From Siphonodentalium dalli (taxonomy: Eukaryota; Mollusca; Scaphopoda; Gadilida; Siphonodentaliidae): a stretch of 64,000 bases of DNA. The DNA lies in assembly GCA_032622095.1 (NCBI GenBank), contig CP136065.1:42259503-42323502 (forward strand), written 5' to 3'. Position 1 is the stretch's first letter, and every line of letters starts with the position of its first letter. The position numbers were made by a program, and so were the translations under genes. Positions 45,141-56,049 of the stretch are shown here, one piece after another. The notes under the pieces are model-generated. The model saw nothing but the letters and a program-made list of their open reading frames with translations, was not told the DNA's origin and searched no databases.

Positions 45141-47507
45141 ATAAAATTCAGTATTTTACAGTATGTAGTCATTATATGTCTCTTTCTTCAGTCTTTAGCA
45201 TGACATTAGCCAATGCTCGTGTTGTTTGACTTCTGAAAGTTTGAGGCGTTGGCAGCATTTCACTGATTGTACCACATTTTTTGTGGTACAATTCAGAATA
45301 TCTAGAATTGTACCACAAAACGACGGTCTTGTTTCCATGGGAATACACGATACTGACCAATCAGGATGAGCCTTGTATGTAGGTTTAGGCAAGGTCGTGT
45401 TACAAATATAAATAACATGTATATTGTATATAAATAATTTTATGAATGGAGTCATAAATTAATTTTCACTATAATTACCATGTTGTTTGGGTCGTTAATA
45501 TGGTACACGAATGTATTTTTCACTAATCCATAGCTCAAATTCATTCATTTGTTACATATATTCTGTTCAGTATAAAAGGAGATGGTCCCAAAAATGACCG
45601 AATTCAGAATACATTTTGGTGGGAAATGTATTGTTTTTGACCGAATATATTACTAGTTCCCACGCGGGTGTAGGGGTAGTAAAATATATTTTACACCGCG
45701 TTTGTTACAATAAACAACCCATCCCCAATCCCACCAGAATTTCACTAACTTCTGAGTTATTCAGTATCTCAGCATATGCCCCCACGTGTTGTGCTCAACC
45801 GCATGGACAATTATTTCACTCAGTCTATACGTAGCGAACTTAGATTCAAATAATGGATATATATTAGATATATCTGCATCTTATATCAAGCTAGTCGCTC
45901 CTGGCGTGCGTCGCCTCCACCATTGCATCTCAGCCAACACTATTGCGACAAAATAAAAAAAGATATCAACAAAATAAGCATTGATGTTTCTTATATGTAG
46001 GTCACTGAAGGTCATGACTGATGCAGATTTACTTTTCTTTTGGAATTGGCAATTTAGAAGAGTTATCATTAATCCAAATCTTCTTTTCATATTTTGCACC
46101 AAACATGTCCCAAAACATCCAGAGTTTGGATGTCAATTGTAAACATCTGAGAGGTCAATGTTTCATGTTTGCCGTCCAATACGTCTAATTGTACAAATAG
46201 AACTTATTAATATTTTCTAGATTACCTGGTCCTTAGTGTAAGTAATTTTACACTAGTCATGACCTTCGCCGCACATGGGTATTTTCACACGTAAGAGAAC
46301 CAACAACCCTTTCCTCAGAGTCCATGCATCCTGGCATAATCTGGTTGCATACCTGTACTTAATATTCCAATATAGAATATCAGCTTTAACGTTGTTTCAT
46401 ATGGAGATGGTTAACTTAACTGTGAAATAATTCCACTGTACATAGAAATCACGATCCCCCCCCCCCCCCCAGTGATCATGTGACAAAATTGACCTGGAAC
46501 ATGAGTCAGATTACCCTCTCTTCGCCTGGATCATAAATTTATATATACTTATCAGAAATATAGCTAGAATCTATACTGCTGGGTCGATTATGGCCGTCTA
46601 AAGCAAAATGCACCAGCGCGAAGATCAACCGCTATGCCTCTATTAAAGTCAAGGCTATCTATTCTGTAATTCAATGTCATTTCTCATCGAGCGCTGTCGA
46701 ATATAATGTACCTCTTATAATAAGTAAATCTGCATGAGCGCTGCCAAAAGCCTCGAATGGACATTTGTCAGATTCCATTTTCAACTCATCGCGAAACAAA
46801 ACGTGTTTCTCCCCCAGCGGAAACCATTAGATACCACAAATTAGAAACTATTAGAAATACATCAAGAGAAGTAATTATGGCGTCGATGTAGGATGTGCGC
46901 CGGAGAGGCCGCTTAAAACCTTTAATGTTTCTTCGTGTATTATAGGATTTCGCGAGTGCATGTGTCAGATGTACTTATATATTACTGAAACTTTTTAATC
47001 AAGCATGGGCCATACTTCAGTGTTCATCCCAAACTTTCCTACCTCAAATCCGTTTGTTCTGCAACAAATACCATCCTCCTACATGCACGGGATTGGGAGA
47101 GGCCGCCATTACAGTTTCGGACCATTTTACTTTCGGACTAATTTTATTTTAAACTGTTATCACCTTCTATTTTTAACCGTTTCTATGTGTGGCAACTGGT
47201 GCGGTTGATGGATATCTCGTGGAGATGCGTGACTGCTTTCCTGGGTGGGCTTGTTCCTGTCTGTAGGAATGTGTTTTCTGATGTAATTTTGAATTAAATA
47301 TGTAAATCCAAATTGATAATTCCAGTCAACGTATGTTTATGAAGAGGCCGGGTAGTCAGGCCATGCAGTGTTCAAACCTTATTTATGATGTGTGCATACT
47401 TACATGCACAAACATTTGTAACTACATTTGTTCGTTCTACAGTGTGACTGGCTTCTCTGGAAAGCATCGGTACCTCAGTGTGTAGCCCATCAGTCCGTGT
47501 GTTGTTC
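45141..47507. other. Non-coding stretch with MITE fragment
   Basis: 45266-45292 is a hairpin (attgtaccaca ... tgtggtacaat) with a third 'attgtaccaca' just after. 45456-45600 is the right half of the 11181-11541 MITE ('gtataaaaggagatggtccc'). A poly-C run lies near 46457-46470. From 46480 to 47507 I see nothing I can support. Confidence 0.5.
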
Positions 47508-48441
47508 TAGTCCAAGTCTTCTTGTACTAAACCAGCTAAGATATTGGTATGGCGAGATGCTGGTGTTTAGTCCAAGTCCGCCTGCATAGGCTTCTTATAA
47601 CACGACTTACGCCCAGGATCTGTGGCGGGAATGTGTGGTGTATTTTACTCGATTTACCTAGCAAATCAATACATGATGCTATATACATCGGAAAGAGTGA
47701 CATCTTATGGTCATAATGGTGTATAATAATCTAACTTTCATGTTAAATTACGCATAGAATATTCCGGTTGATTGTCACTGACATCGCTGTTTTCATATTT
47801 TGTTTACGTTTTAACTTAAACCCGAAGAGTTACGAAGAACCTCGGCATTGTCCGGAGTTTGTTTTGGGCGTGACGAATTTATATACAAACAAAATGGCAG
47901 TCCCCGTATTATTCTAATGCTTGTTGTGTTTACACTGTTTTAAACTGTCAGATGGTTGTAATTCCCGTAATTTATTTAATGTATTACATTTATATCTTCA
48001 ATATTTACTTAATCTATGTATTTATTTATTCATTGACACGTATAATTACGACTACAATGGAGAATTCATCGTGATTGGTTGATCGAAAATCTACGGAATA
48101 TTTTCACCGGAAAATGCCGAACGCAGTTCGCGAGGTCAACTGAGTTCGCATACTTTAAAAAAAATTGTAAACATTGCGGCAAATGTCTCTTTTCACATTT
48201 AATTACCGCTTTCAATTCACAACTGATGTGGGTTTCTGATCAAATAACATGTCTTCTGGTGAAAATATCCGTTTATTGTCGCAATTGTGATATTTTATTT
48301 CATATAATTGTGGTTTTATTTGAGCGGGTCACTAACGTTTAAGTCGTGTTATAAGAAGTCTATGCAGGCGGGCTTGGACTAAACACCAGCATCTCGCCAT
48401 ACCAATATCTTAGCTGGTTTAGTACAAGAAGACTTGGACTA
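47508..48441. mobile_element. Mutator-like non-autonomous element, 934 bp, 9 bp target duplication
   Basis: The ends TAGTCCAAGTCTTCTTGTAC and GTACAAGAAGACTTGGACTA match the element at 29818-30754. GTGTTGTTC flanks both sides (47499-47507, 48442-48450). The interior is in the opposite orientation to the first copy, with 'gatcgaaaatctacgg' and 'ttgcgacaat'-type landmarks conserved. No transposase. Confidence 0.92.
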
Positions 48442-48690
48442 GTGTTGTTCAAGTTATAGAATAATATCCAGAACTCAACAGTAACTCTTTCGGAACTTCG
48501 GATGATTCTTTTGCGTTGTTTGCACCAGTTGAGCAAATTCCTAGTGATATTAACTGTATTTTATCTTGATGTATAATTGACTCAGTCATTCCGCTTGTTT
48601 TTTTTTACCCCGATTGACGGGGGTGCGCCGTAAAATCACCGGAGAAATCTCAATAAAAACATAGCCATATGCCTCGCGATCTACTTCAGA

Positions 48691-48959
48691 TTAACCCTTT
48701 CATTACCAAATTGATTTCCCCATTTGTTAATGGAAAGATACATTGAAATGGCCTATTTCATATCGAGGGATGTTCAGAAAATGTAATCAGACGACAGACA
48801 CATGAAAGGATCATACAAGTAAGAGCAGCAGGATTCATATTCATTGGTGAAAAAATATTCTGATATTACATTCAACAAACAGCCTTTGGTGGAACTTTTT
48901 AGCTGAACATTTCCTAATGGAACTACTCGTCGATGAGCGTTTAGTAAAGAAAGGGTTAA
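48691..48959. mobile_element. piggyBac-like MITE upstream of TRIM-like gene C
   Basis: TTAA-CCCTTTCATTACCAAA at the left and GTAAAGAAAGGG-TTAA at the right. A TTAA duplication and CCC-starting inverted ends are piggyBac hallmarks (family knowledge). It ends 74 bp before the predicted splice acceptor of the gene, in the place where arms A and B carry related relics. Confidence 0.8.
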
Positions 48960-49015
48960 GATAACCTGCCATTTCAATGACGAATCTTCCCATTTCAACA
49001 ATGGTTAATTATATT

Positions 49016-49033
49016 TTGCTTTTTATTTTTCAG
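49016..49033 (+). promoter_or_regulatory. Predicted 3' splice site upstream of TRIM-like gene C
   Basis: 'ttgctttttatttttcag' precedes 'aaaagtcATG'. Conservation with arms A and B despite more divergence in the flanks supports a real acceptor. Confidence 0.75.
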
Positions 49034-49040
49034 AAAAGTC

Positions 49041-50540
49041 ATGTCGGCTGCTGCATTTTGTAAGCTCGACTCCCGACCATTTGATTCGTTCTGCGGCACC
49101 CACTTCATACCATGCTGTGCATCGTGCCATGCAGTCGCATATCCTGAATGTAAACTCGAAGACTTGACGAAAGCGACAGCAAAAATGGAAGCGGATGTCC
49201 AAAAATACGAATCGTGTCTTGCTAAGTTAATTTCAAAAGCGAAAGAGATGCAGGAATCTGTTCCCGGTTGGCTAACCAAACAGGACGGAATGGAAGATGA
49301 TATGATAGCTAATGTGAAGAAGTTATTTCTTGAAATTCGCAGGATCGTTGATGATTGCGAGAAGAATGCGCTTAATCGTGTGGGAGAGACCATGTCAAAG
49401 CATAAACTGGCGGCAAGGAGTGTGGATATGATAGTAAATGTTTTATCCGAACTGAAGCAAGAACAACGCGTATCGTCACCAGGACCAGGACAAGAGGTGG
49501 AATCATGTTCCAGCGAAGGGTCGGCTATAAATGTGGATGAAGTTCCTGTCCATTCAGATGCTACTTCTAAAGTATCAACTGCAAAAAGGGCTAAAATTCT
49601 AAACAAGCGTTCAATCAAGCTCCATCAGGCGATAGCCAAGTCAGAAAGTCTGATCGGCGATTATGAAAACCTATCGCCGATATATTACGAGACCGTCATC
49701 AATAAAGGCGTTGTGGATTCTGTAGAGAATATTTTAAAAGATTCTTCTAATATCCATATCTGTCAGAAACCTATCACGATCAGTCAATTGGTCAAGGAAT
49801 TCGACTTTTCCTGCGGAGGAACTTGCTCGGTCATGACGTTCCTCAACAAGAGTCCGGAGTCGGACATGATTATTGCATCCCACAAGCCGAACAAACTCAG
49901 TATGGTAGCTAAAAGCGGTAAAACCATCAAGTCTATCGCCCTCGCCATCAATGGCCGACCGATGGGTATTTGTCTTCTGGATAATCTCATCTACATAACG
50001 CATATTAATCAAGATCAGATATCAGTGTACAAAACCTCAGATCTCAGTCACCAAAAATCGTTGCGTGTATCCGGAGGGTGTGGAGGTATCGGATCCGTCG
50101 GGGACAGATTAGTTGTTACGTGTGAGAAGGATTGTTGCGTGCGTGCTCTAACAACGAGTGGTGACGTCATTGCTCAGTCATCACACGCCTTCATCAAAAA
50201 TCCATGGGGCGTGGCTGTATCTCCGGAGGCCGACGCCGTGTTTGTGACCGATTGTTCGTCAAATCAGGTGGTAGTGTTGTCACCGGATCTCGCGACACAC
50301 ATCAGAACGATATCATGCGGCGGGTATTCTCCGGAGGGTGTGTGTGTGTTTGGTGGCAACATTTACGTCTGCAACAACGGCAGTAATCAAGTGACGGAAC
50401 TGAGCCGTGACGGACAACGTAGTCGCTCCGTAATATCAGAAACCTTCCCCGTCGGAATATGTGTCAACCCTGCCAGGGTGTGCTTCGTGGTTTCAAGTTG
50501 GGCGAACGAGTCTATCACATCATACGTGGGTCAGATGTAA
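49041..50540 (+). CDS. TRIM-like protein C: B-box, coiled coil, NHL-type propeller (RING-less)
   Basis: Intact 499-residue paralogue of the two minus-strand copies. The B-box pattern is at residues 7-37 ('CKLDSRPFDSFCGTH', 'CCASCHAVAYPEC'). The charged coiled-coil region follows to about residue 215 ('LTKQDGMEDDM', 'IRRIVDDCEKN'). The propeller runs from about 255 to 490 ('GICLLDNLIYIT', 'GIGSVGDRLVVTC', 'GVAVSPEADAVFVTD', 'GVCVFGGNIYVC'). There are small in-frame length changes in the linker (around residues 141-175). There is no RING, signal peptide or membrane segment. It is the most diverged of the three and in opposite orientation. A 3'-end fragment of it follows at 50971-51230. Function unknown; an immune receptor or adaptor role is inference. 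Confidence 0.88.
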   Translation: MSAAAFCKLDSRPFDSFCGTHFIPCCASCHAVAYPECKLEDLTKATAKMEADVQKYESCLAKLISKAKEMQESVPGWLTKQDGMEDDMIANVKKLFLEIRRIVDDCEKNALNRVGETMSKHKLAARSVDMIVNVLSELKQEQRVSSPGPGQEVESCSSEGSAINVDEVPVHSDATSKVSTAKRAKILNKRSIKLHQAIAKSESLIGDYENLSPIYYETVINKGVVDSVENILKDSSNIHICQKPITISQLVKEFDFSCGGTCSVMTFLNKSPESDMIIASHKPNKLSMVAKSGKTIKSIALAINGRPMGICLLDNLIYITHINQDQISVYKTSDLSHQKSLRVSGGCGGIGSVGDRLVVTCEKDCCVRALTTSGDVIAQSSHAFIKNPWGVAVSPEADAVFVTDCSSNQVVVLSPDLATHIRTISCGGYSPEGVCVFGGNIYVCNNGSNQVTELSRDGQRSRSVISETFPVGICVNPARVCFVVSSWANESITSYVGQM

Positions 50541-50970
50541 AATATCGAGGGAACTTCACGTACATTACATGAAAAGTCCCCGGACTTCGGGCACATCTCA
50601 TAACATTACCGTGTTGTGGTTCTTATCCGATGGATGCAAGAAACATGTATGAACTTCAAGAACTCATTCATTCAAACAAAGTAAACAAGCACTCGGAATG
50701 TGTGAGGTGGTCAGATCCTAAGTGAGATGTTGTGGCTCTTTATACTATGTTTATACGTCATTTTGTGGGGAGAGGTATCAATACCTATATATGGAATACT
50801 GCCTACTGAATTCATCGATGTGGCGCTGAAAAACATAGCGTCCTTTCGTTTCAATATTCCACGTGCGGCCTCGTATAAATATCACGACGGGAGGGGCCAT
50901 ACAACGGACTGGTTTAATATATATTAGGCCTTACAGGGACTCAATACATTTGCATTGGATACATGTGAAA
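50541..50970 (+). other. 3' flank of gene C, with decayed propeller text
   Basis: Directly after the stop, 50545-50640 resembles 51019-51110. 'gcacatctcataacattacc' aligns with the propeller text 'acacatctcagaacgatatc', so this is probably a decayed partial gene copy. No AATAAA seen. Confidence 0.5.
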
Positions 50971-51230
50971 AGGCATGGGCGAACGACTCTATCACATCAT
51001 ACGTGGGTCAGCTGTAAAATATCGAGGGAACTTCACGTAAATTACATGAAAAGTCTCGCGACACATCTCAGAACGATATCGTGTGGCAGGACTTATCCAA
51101 TGGGTGTGTGTGTGTTCGTCGACAACATTTACATCTGCAACAATAATAAAGTGGTGGAACTGAGCCGTGACGGGCAACATAGTCGCTTAGTCATATCAGT
51201 AACCAGTCCCATTGAAATATGCATAATAGG
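50971..51230 (+). pseudogene. Scrambled 3' fragment of a TRIM-like gene
   Basis: 50980-51018 copies the C-terminal end and stop of gene C ('ANDSITSYVGQL', stop). It is followed by UTR-like text, then at 51056-51229 by an upstream propeller segment ('ATHLRTISCGRTYPMGVCVF', 'NIYICNNNKVVELSRDGQ'). The order is C-terminus first, upstream blade second, as expected from tandem partial duplication with deletion. It has no start codon and no complete domain. Confidence 0.8.
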
Positions 51231-51596
51231 AAAATACAGCGAAATAGCGGAATAAAAAATGCAGCGAAATATAGAAATAGGAAATTATTTTTACTAACTA
51301 AATAACGGAGATATTTGAAGAACTGTTTTAAAGAGCGTAACCCAAACCTCCCCAAGCCCCCACCCAATATGACAATGGCCATCTAATCGTGAACCCCGAT
51401 TAGTTATCTTTTGATAGACAAGCGTGTGCTTATTAAGTTAATAGGTGCTCTACTACTTCATCTTCTTCTTCTCTCCTATATATTTTGATACAATCTGTAT
51501 TCGAGAGATAACCCACATCCTCCGGACCTCAATGATATGATCGTGAATGAATATTGATATACCCCACTAAACTTTGACAAACACCAGTAATGGTGT
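51231..51596. other. Non-coding
   Basis: Contains a solo piece of the 18.7 kb foldback ('ctaactaaataacggagat', about 51296) and a short CTT-rich run. No gene seen. Confidence 0.5.
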
Positions 51597-51948
51597 GTAG
51601 ATATCTGTTTGTCTGTCTGTCATTTATACAAATTTACGATTCTCCACCGATCGAGACCAAACTTCCTATCTAGGGGTAAAATCCCACGGACACGGTCGTT
51701 GTCGTATTGGCGACCCCGTGCGACGCCCGTGCAGCGCATGCGCAGACGAGATCTCGGAAACGGGTGGAGCTATCGACTTGAAATTTGGTATGTGAATGTA
51801 TCTTGCCCCGGATACGAATTTTATCGGGTCGCCGAGCCCGTGCGACGCCAGCTTCGCGCATGCGCAGACCAGATATCGGAAACGGGTAGAGCTATCGACT
51901 TGAAATTTGGTTTTTGAATAGCCCGGACAACGTGGGCTCATCGGCTAG
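51597..51948 (+). mobile_element. Helitron-like short unit 1 (5' end degraded)
   Basis: Ends with hairpin GCCCGGACAACGTGGGC then TCATCGGCTAG at 51948, immediately joined to the TC of the next unit. The interior has 'gcgcatgcgcagac' and 'ggtggagctatcgacttgaa'. Frames through it on both strands are repeat by-products. Confidence 0.75.
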
Positions 51949-52457
51949 TCTCATATATATTTTGAAGACCTCTGTTTGTCTGTATGTTTGTTTGTCTGTA
52001 TGTATGTCATTTATACAAATCTACGATTCTCGACCGATCGGTACGAAACTTGGTACGTGTGTATAGTTTGACCAGGTGGTCGTCGTTGTCGTATTGGCGA
52101 GCCCGTGCGGCGCCCGCTTCGCGCATGCGCAGACGAGATCTCGGAAACGGGTGGAGCTATCGACTTGAAATTTGCTATGTGAATGTATCTTGCCCCGGAT
52201 ACGAATTTTATCGGGTCGCCGAGCCCGTGCGACGCCAGCTTCGCGCATGCGCAGACCAGATCTCGGAAACGGGTGGAGCTATCTACTTGAAATTTGGTAT
52301 GTGAATGTATCTTGCCCCGGATACGAATTTTATCGGGTCGCCGAGCCCGTGCGATGCCAGCTTCGCGCATGCGCAGACCAGATATCGGAAACGGGTAGAG
52401 CTATCGACTTGAAATTTGGTTTTTGAATAGCCCGGACAACGTGGGCTCATCGGCTGG
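51949..52457 (+). mobile_element. Helitron-like short unit 2
   Basis: Starts TCTCATATATATTTTGAAGA, with GTCTG/GTATG repeats, and ends ...TCATCGGCTGG (CTAG mutated to CTGG). The interior holds three tandem ~150 bp subunits around 'ggagctatcgacttgaaatt'. Confidence 0.8.
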
Positions 52458-52902
52458 TCTCATATATATTTTGAAGACCTCTGTTTGTCTGTCTGTATGT
52501 TTGTTTGTCTGTATGTATGTCATTTATACAAATCTACGATTCTCGACCGATCGGGACGAAACTTGGTACGTGTGTGTAGTTTGACTAGGCGGTCGTCGTT
52601 GTCGTATTGGCGAGCCCGTGCTGCGCATGCGCGAATGCGCAGACGAGATCTCGGAAACGGGTTGAGCTATCGACTTGAAATTTGGTATGTGAATGTATCT
52701 TGCCCCGGATACGAATTTTATCGGGTCGCCGAGCCCGTGCGACGCCAGCTTCGCGCATGCGCAGACCAGATCTCGGAAACAGGTAGAGCTGTCGACTTGA
52801 AATTTGGTTTTTGAATAGCCCGGACAACGTCGGGCTGGGTAGAGCTATCGACTTGAAATTTGGTTTTTGAATAGCCCGGACAACGTCGGGCTCATCGGCT
52901 AG
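52458..52902 (+). mobile_element. Helitron-like short unit 3
   Basis: Starts TCTCATATATATTTTGAAGA and ends with hairpin AGCCCGGACAACGTCGGGCT plus CATCGGCTAG. The terminal ~60 bp is duplicated just inside (52800-52840). Confidence 0.85.
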
Positions 52903-52929
52903 TCTAATATATATTTTGGGACTTCTGTT

Positions 52930-52960
<31 letters not shown>

Positions 52961-53240
52961 TAGCTATGGCCGGGAAAACTGCCGGACGGATTTCGACGAA
53001 ATTTGATAGCTATGGGTACTTTTGTCCGGGGAGTGTTTTGGACGGGTCAAATCGTGACCCCGACCTGACCTTGGCCTTCAAAACGGTCAATTCAAGGTCA
53101 AAACTGGTAAAAACGGACGGATTTCGACGAAATTTGATACCTAGGAGTACTTTTGTCAATGGTCAATTCAAGGTCAAATCGCGCCTTTCGACGGAAAGCA
53201 GAGGGGAAACAGCCCGGACGAAGTCGGGCCCACCAGCTAG
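52903..53240 (+). mobile_element. Helitron-like short unit 4 (different subfamily)
   Basis: Starts TCTAATATATATTTTGGGAC, then GTCTG repeats, then 'ccggacggatttcgacgaaa'-type subrepeats. Ends with hairpin GCCCGGACGAAGTCGGGC and CCACCAGCTAG, followed by T. The same subfamily as 61023-61527. Confidence 0.85.
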
Positions 53241-53691
53241 TTATAATATATACTATATAGGTCCGCTCCAAAATGTATAGAGAAATTTCCAGCACGTGTT
53301 ATGCGCACTGTTGCTTTAATCAGATTAGACAGGTTATTTGTTTACCAAACGACAGGTGGTCCCATCCAGAAGGACAAGTAATCAGTTTACAAGTGTAAGT
53401 CGAATCCGTTTTAGTCGACTACCAACATATGATTTTCAATTGAAATGAAATAGTTCCGTCGACAGATTACACAAGTGCGATTCTGAGAATTATCACACGC
53501 CTGAAACTCGTGCGAATTATGTTGATAGATAATAAAAAATAATATTTAATGCAACATACACCCAATGGGCAGTTGCACATATAATAAATACAACATATAT
53601 CAACATAAAGAATAATTTAACATGAGTAATCACGTAGTATATGCATATACGTTCTCGTGAATTTACTGTCATAAAATATCACGTATACTTG
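53241..53691. other. No feature recognised
   Basis: AT-rich. I see no gene or repeat boundary here. Confidence 0.4.
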
Positions 53692-54153
53692 CTAGCTTTT
53701 GTTATATATATGTATATTGTCTCGAATGGTGAAGAAAGACCGGATCATGTCGCATATAACGTTAACGGTTGCAATTTGTTCATTCTGCATAATAAATCTG
53801 AACTTCTCATAATTTGTCATTTCTAAGAAATGGGGACACGTTGCAATTATGTCCTTTAAATAAGTTTCACGAATACTTTCGTAGGCCTCACATTATAAGA
53901 TAAAATGATATTGTGACTCAATTTGTTTTGAATTACACACGGAACACAGGTTTTGGGGGCTGTTTGTTTCTCCTTTTTTCGATTTCCAGTCGATGATTAT
54001 CAATCTTGTGAATAGAATGCTCACTTTGACAGATCGCGCATTGACAACGTATGGTTCAATTTCATACTTTGACTTGAATAATCTATACGTTCGTATTTTA
54101 TTTTCAATGATCGCTTTCTTTTCGGCATGATTTACATTATAGAATCTCATCAA
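53692..54153 (-). pseudogene. Reverse transcriptase C-terminus, one in-frame stop
   Basis: Minus-strand frame with a Cys/His knuckle near 'CSVCNSKQIESQYHFIL'. After a single TAA (53893-53895) the same frame continues 'CEAYESIRETYLKDIIATC' and onward to a stop at 53692-53694. CxxC...H followed by a C and a helical tail is typical of LINE reverse transcriptase C-termini. The upstream catalytic part is absent. With only one stop, the relic is fairly recent or was recently inactivated. Confidence 0.8.
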
Positions 54154-54229
54154 ATTATCAGATGTTTATGTATATACATTATTCTATTCTTATATAATCT
54201 TATTCTACCATAACTAGACAGGCAAATAA

Positions 54230-54800
54230 ATAACCAGTAATTAAGTTAGCAACACGGTAATAATGGTACTACATATATATAGGTCTGACGATTCAATCAG
54301 ACAAGGATTGATGTCTATTGAAGGGCACAAATCCTTCACAAATCACAGAAGTTGAAACGAGGTGTGTGCAATGTACTACACTGATGGATGGATAACTTAT
54401 GCGTGACAACTACATTGCCACGCTGTTGGTGGATAAATAATTCATGACACTGAGGTGCCGTTTGCTACAATTATGGGTAAAAAATCATTCGGTGAAAAAT
54501 CATTCATGACAGTGACTGGGATGCACAGTTTATTACACTCTTGAGAATATATAGTAATGATTCATGGCAGCCATGTGCAATTTGATACACTGCTGGATGG
54601 ATACATCGTGACGGCAACCGAATTTCCAAGAACGAGGGAAGAGGGACATTGGGACAGGGGGGTGTTGGGTTATCTCACATCTTCCATCTTTTGCCAAACT
54701 TGTCAACATTTGAAAATTTCAAGCCTGACGCATTAGTTGGAAATATCAGACCGAAACTAGGTTGATTGTTTTCTGATATTGTTATATTCCAACCGTTATT
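54230..54800 (-). repeat. Dispersed repeat (reverse copy of 225-861 family)
   Basis: 'gacgattcaatcagacaagg' and 'aggattgatgtctattgaag' are the reverse complement of text at 690-715, and 'ccgaaactaggttgattg' and later text mirror 230-340. Non-coding. Confidence 0.6.
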
Positions 54801-55484
54801 TAGTGTGAAATTTGTTGCGGTTTTCAAAAAAGTTGATTTTAGACTCAGAGTCAATTATTTTCCTACTTTCTGCTGATCTCGGTCAAATATTTGGACTGAT
54901 ATGGAATCATATAAAAAGTTTCAACCAAAGGCTTGGTATGTTGGAAATTTACAATTTTAGGTATCAGTCAGTGTGTATCAGTTGGAAAATTCCAACTTAA
55001 GTTTAATTCTCGGACTTGGAATTTCCGGTCTTTTTCAATAGGGTGGCATTGGAAATTATAAGGTGGACACCCCAAAGGAGACACTCTAAATCACCCCCGC
55101 GCGGAGCTCAGTCCTGGAAATAACAGACTCTTGCACAGATCTGACCGCCTTGCAATATTCTAACTTGATCAGTTCATTTCTGTTCGCTCACTATGATTTG
55201 TGTTGGGACTGTATTCGTGAATTAAAGCGACTCACTGAAATAACATAAAAGTCTGTAAAACAAGTACATGAAACAATAGATTTACTTTATTCTTATGTTC
55301 ATTATTAATATCTGTCCAATAATGAGCTTTCGGATGTCAAAACCATAAACATTACTGTCACAGTGGACTTATATACCTATACAAGACAAGTAAGTCCAAT
55401 AAACAAATCACTGTAACATTTATTGAGGTATGCACATGAAGGCGATATTTTATTGCAAGGTAAGATATAAAAATTGTTACATTT
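54801..55484. other. No gene recognised
   Basis: AT-rich sequence. 55200-55420 may belong to the retroelement that follows, but I see no frame linking them. Confidence 0.4.
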
Positions 55485-56049
55485 GTGGAAGGGGTTGTTC
55501 GTGAAGTAAGCATGGGACACGTTTGGTCAACTCAGTCATCGTTAAGCAAAACAACGATAAAATACATAACAATTCAGCTGATTCAAAATTATGAACGTAA
55601 TTTTTATGACAGGCTGAATTCGTCCACATCTACCAGAGCTATATTCTACAGCAAAATAAAAGACTCCATTAAAATGAACCGATATCTAGCATATTTGCCA
55701 GCGCATTTATCTAACTTCTCACTGAAAATACGAACAACCAATAATAAATTGCCAGTTGAAAAGAATAGATGGACAAAAGGAAAATATAATATAGATTTAA
55801 ATTGTGTTTTATGCAGCGATAACCCATGTGGTGAGTTCCATTTGTTATGTATATCAAGAGCTGAAAGATTTTCTCAAATTATATATTCCCAAATATTGTT
55901 GGGATAATCCGAGACACAATAAATTCCATGGATTACTTTATCTTGAAAGTATGAGCGTTCTGAAAAGATTGTGCATAACAATGGTTCAACATTTCGTTAT
56001 TGGAGAACAATCAACAAATGAATATACCAAAAGACAATTTATCTATTGA
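55485..56049 (+). pseudogene. Reverse transcriptase C-terminus, one frameshift
   Basis: The first frame includes 'YLPAHLSNFSLKIRTTNNKL' and the Cys/His motif 'CVLCSDNPCGEFH'. After a frameshift between about 55835 and 55870 it continues 'ELKDFLKLYIPKYCW' and 'SVLKRLCITMVQHFVI' to a stop at 56049. The order matches LINE reverse transcriptase C-termini. The Met at 55485 is not a natural start. The probable 3' UTR with AATAAA lies near 56363. Confidence 0.8.

Noticed and set aside
51609-52827. Arg/Cys-rich frames of 60-119 codons on both strands
   Set aside because: They follow the Helitron-like subrepeats and are repeated with the units; no domain seen.
55485-55487. Met at 55485 as the start of a real gene
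   Set aside because: The frame is the middle of a reverse transcriptase and is later frameshifted.
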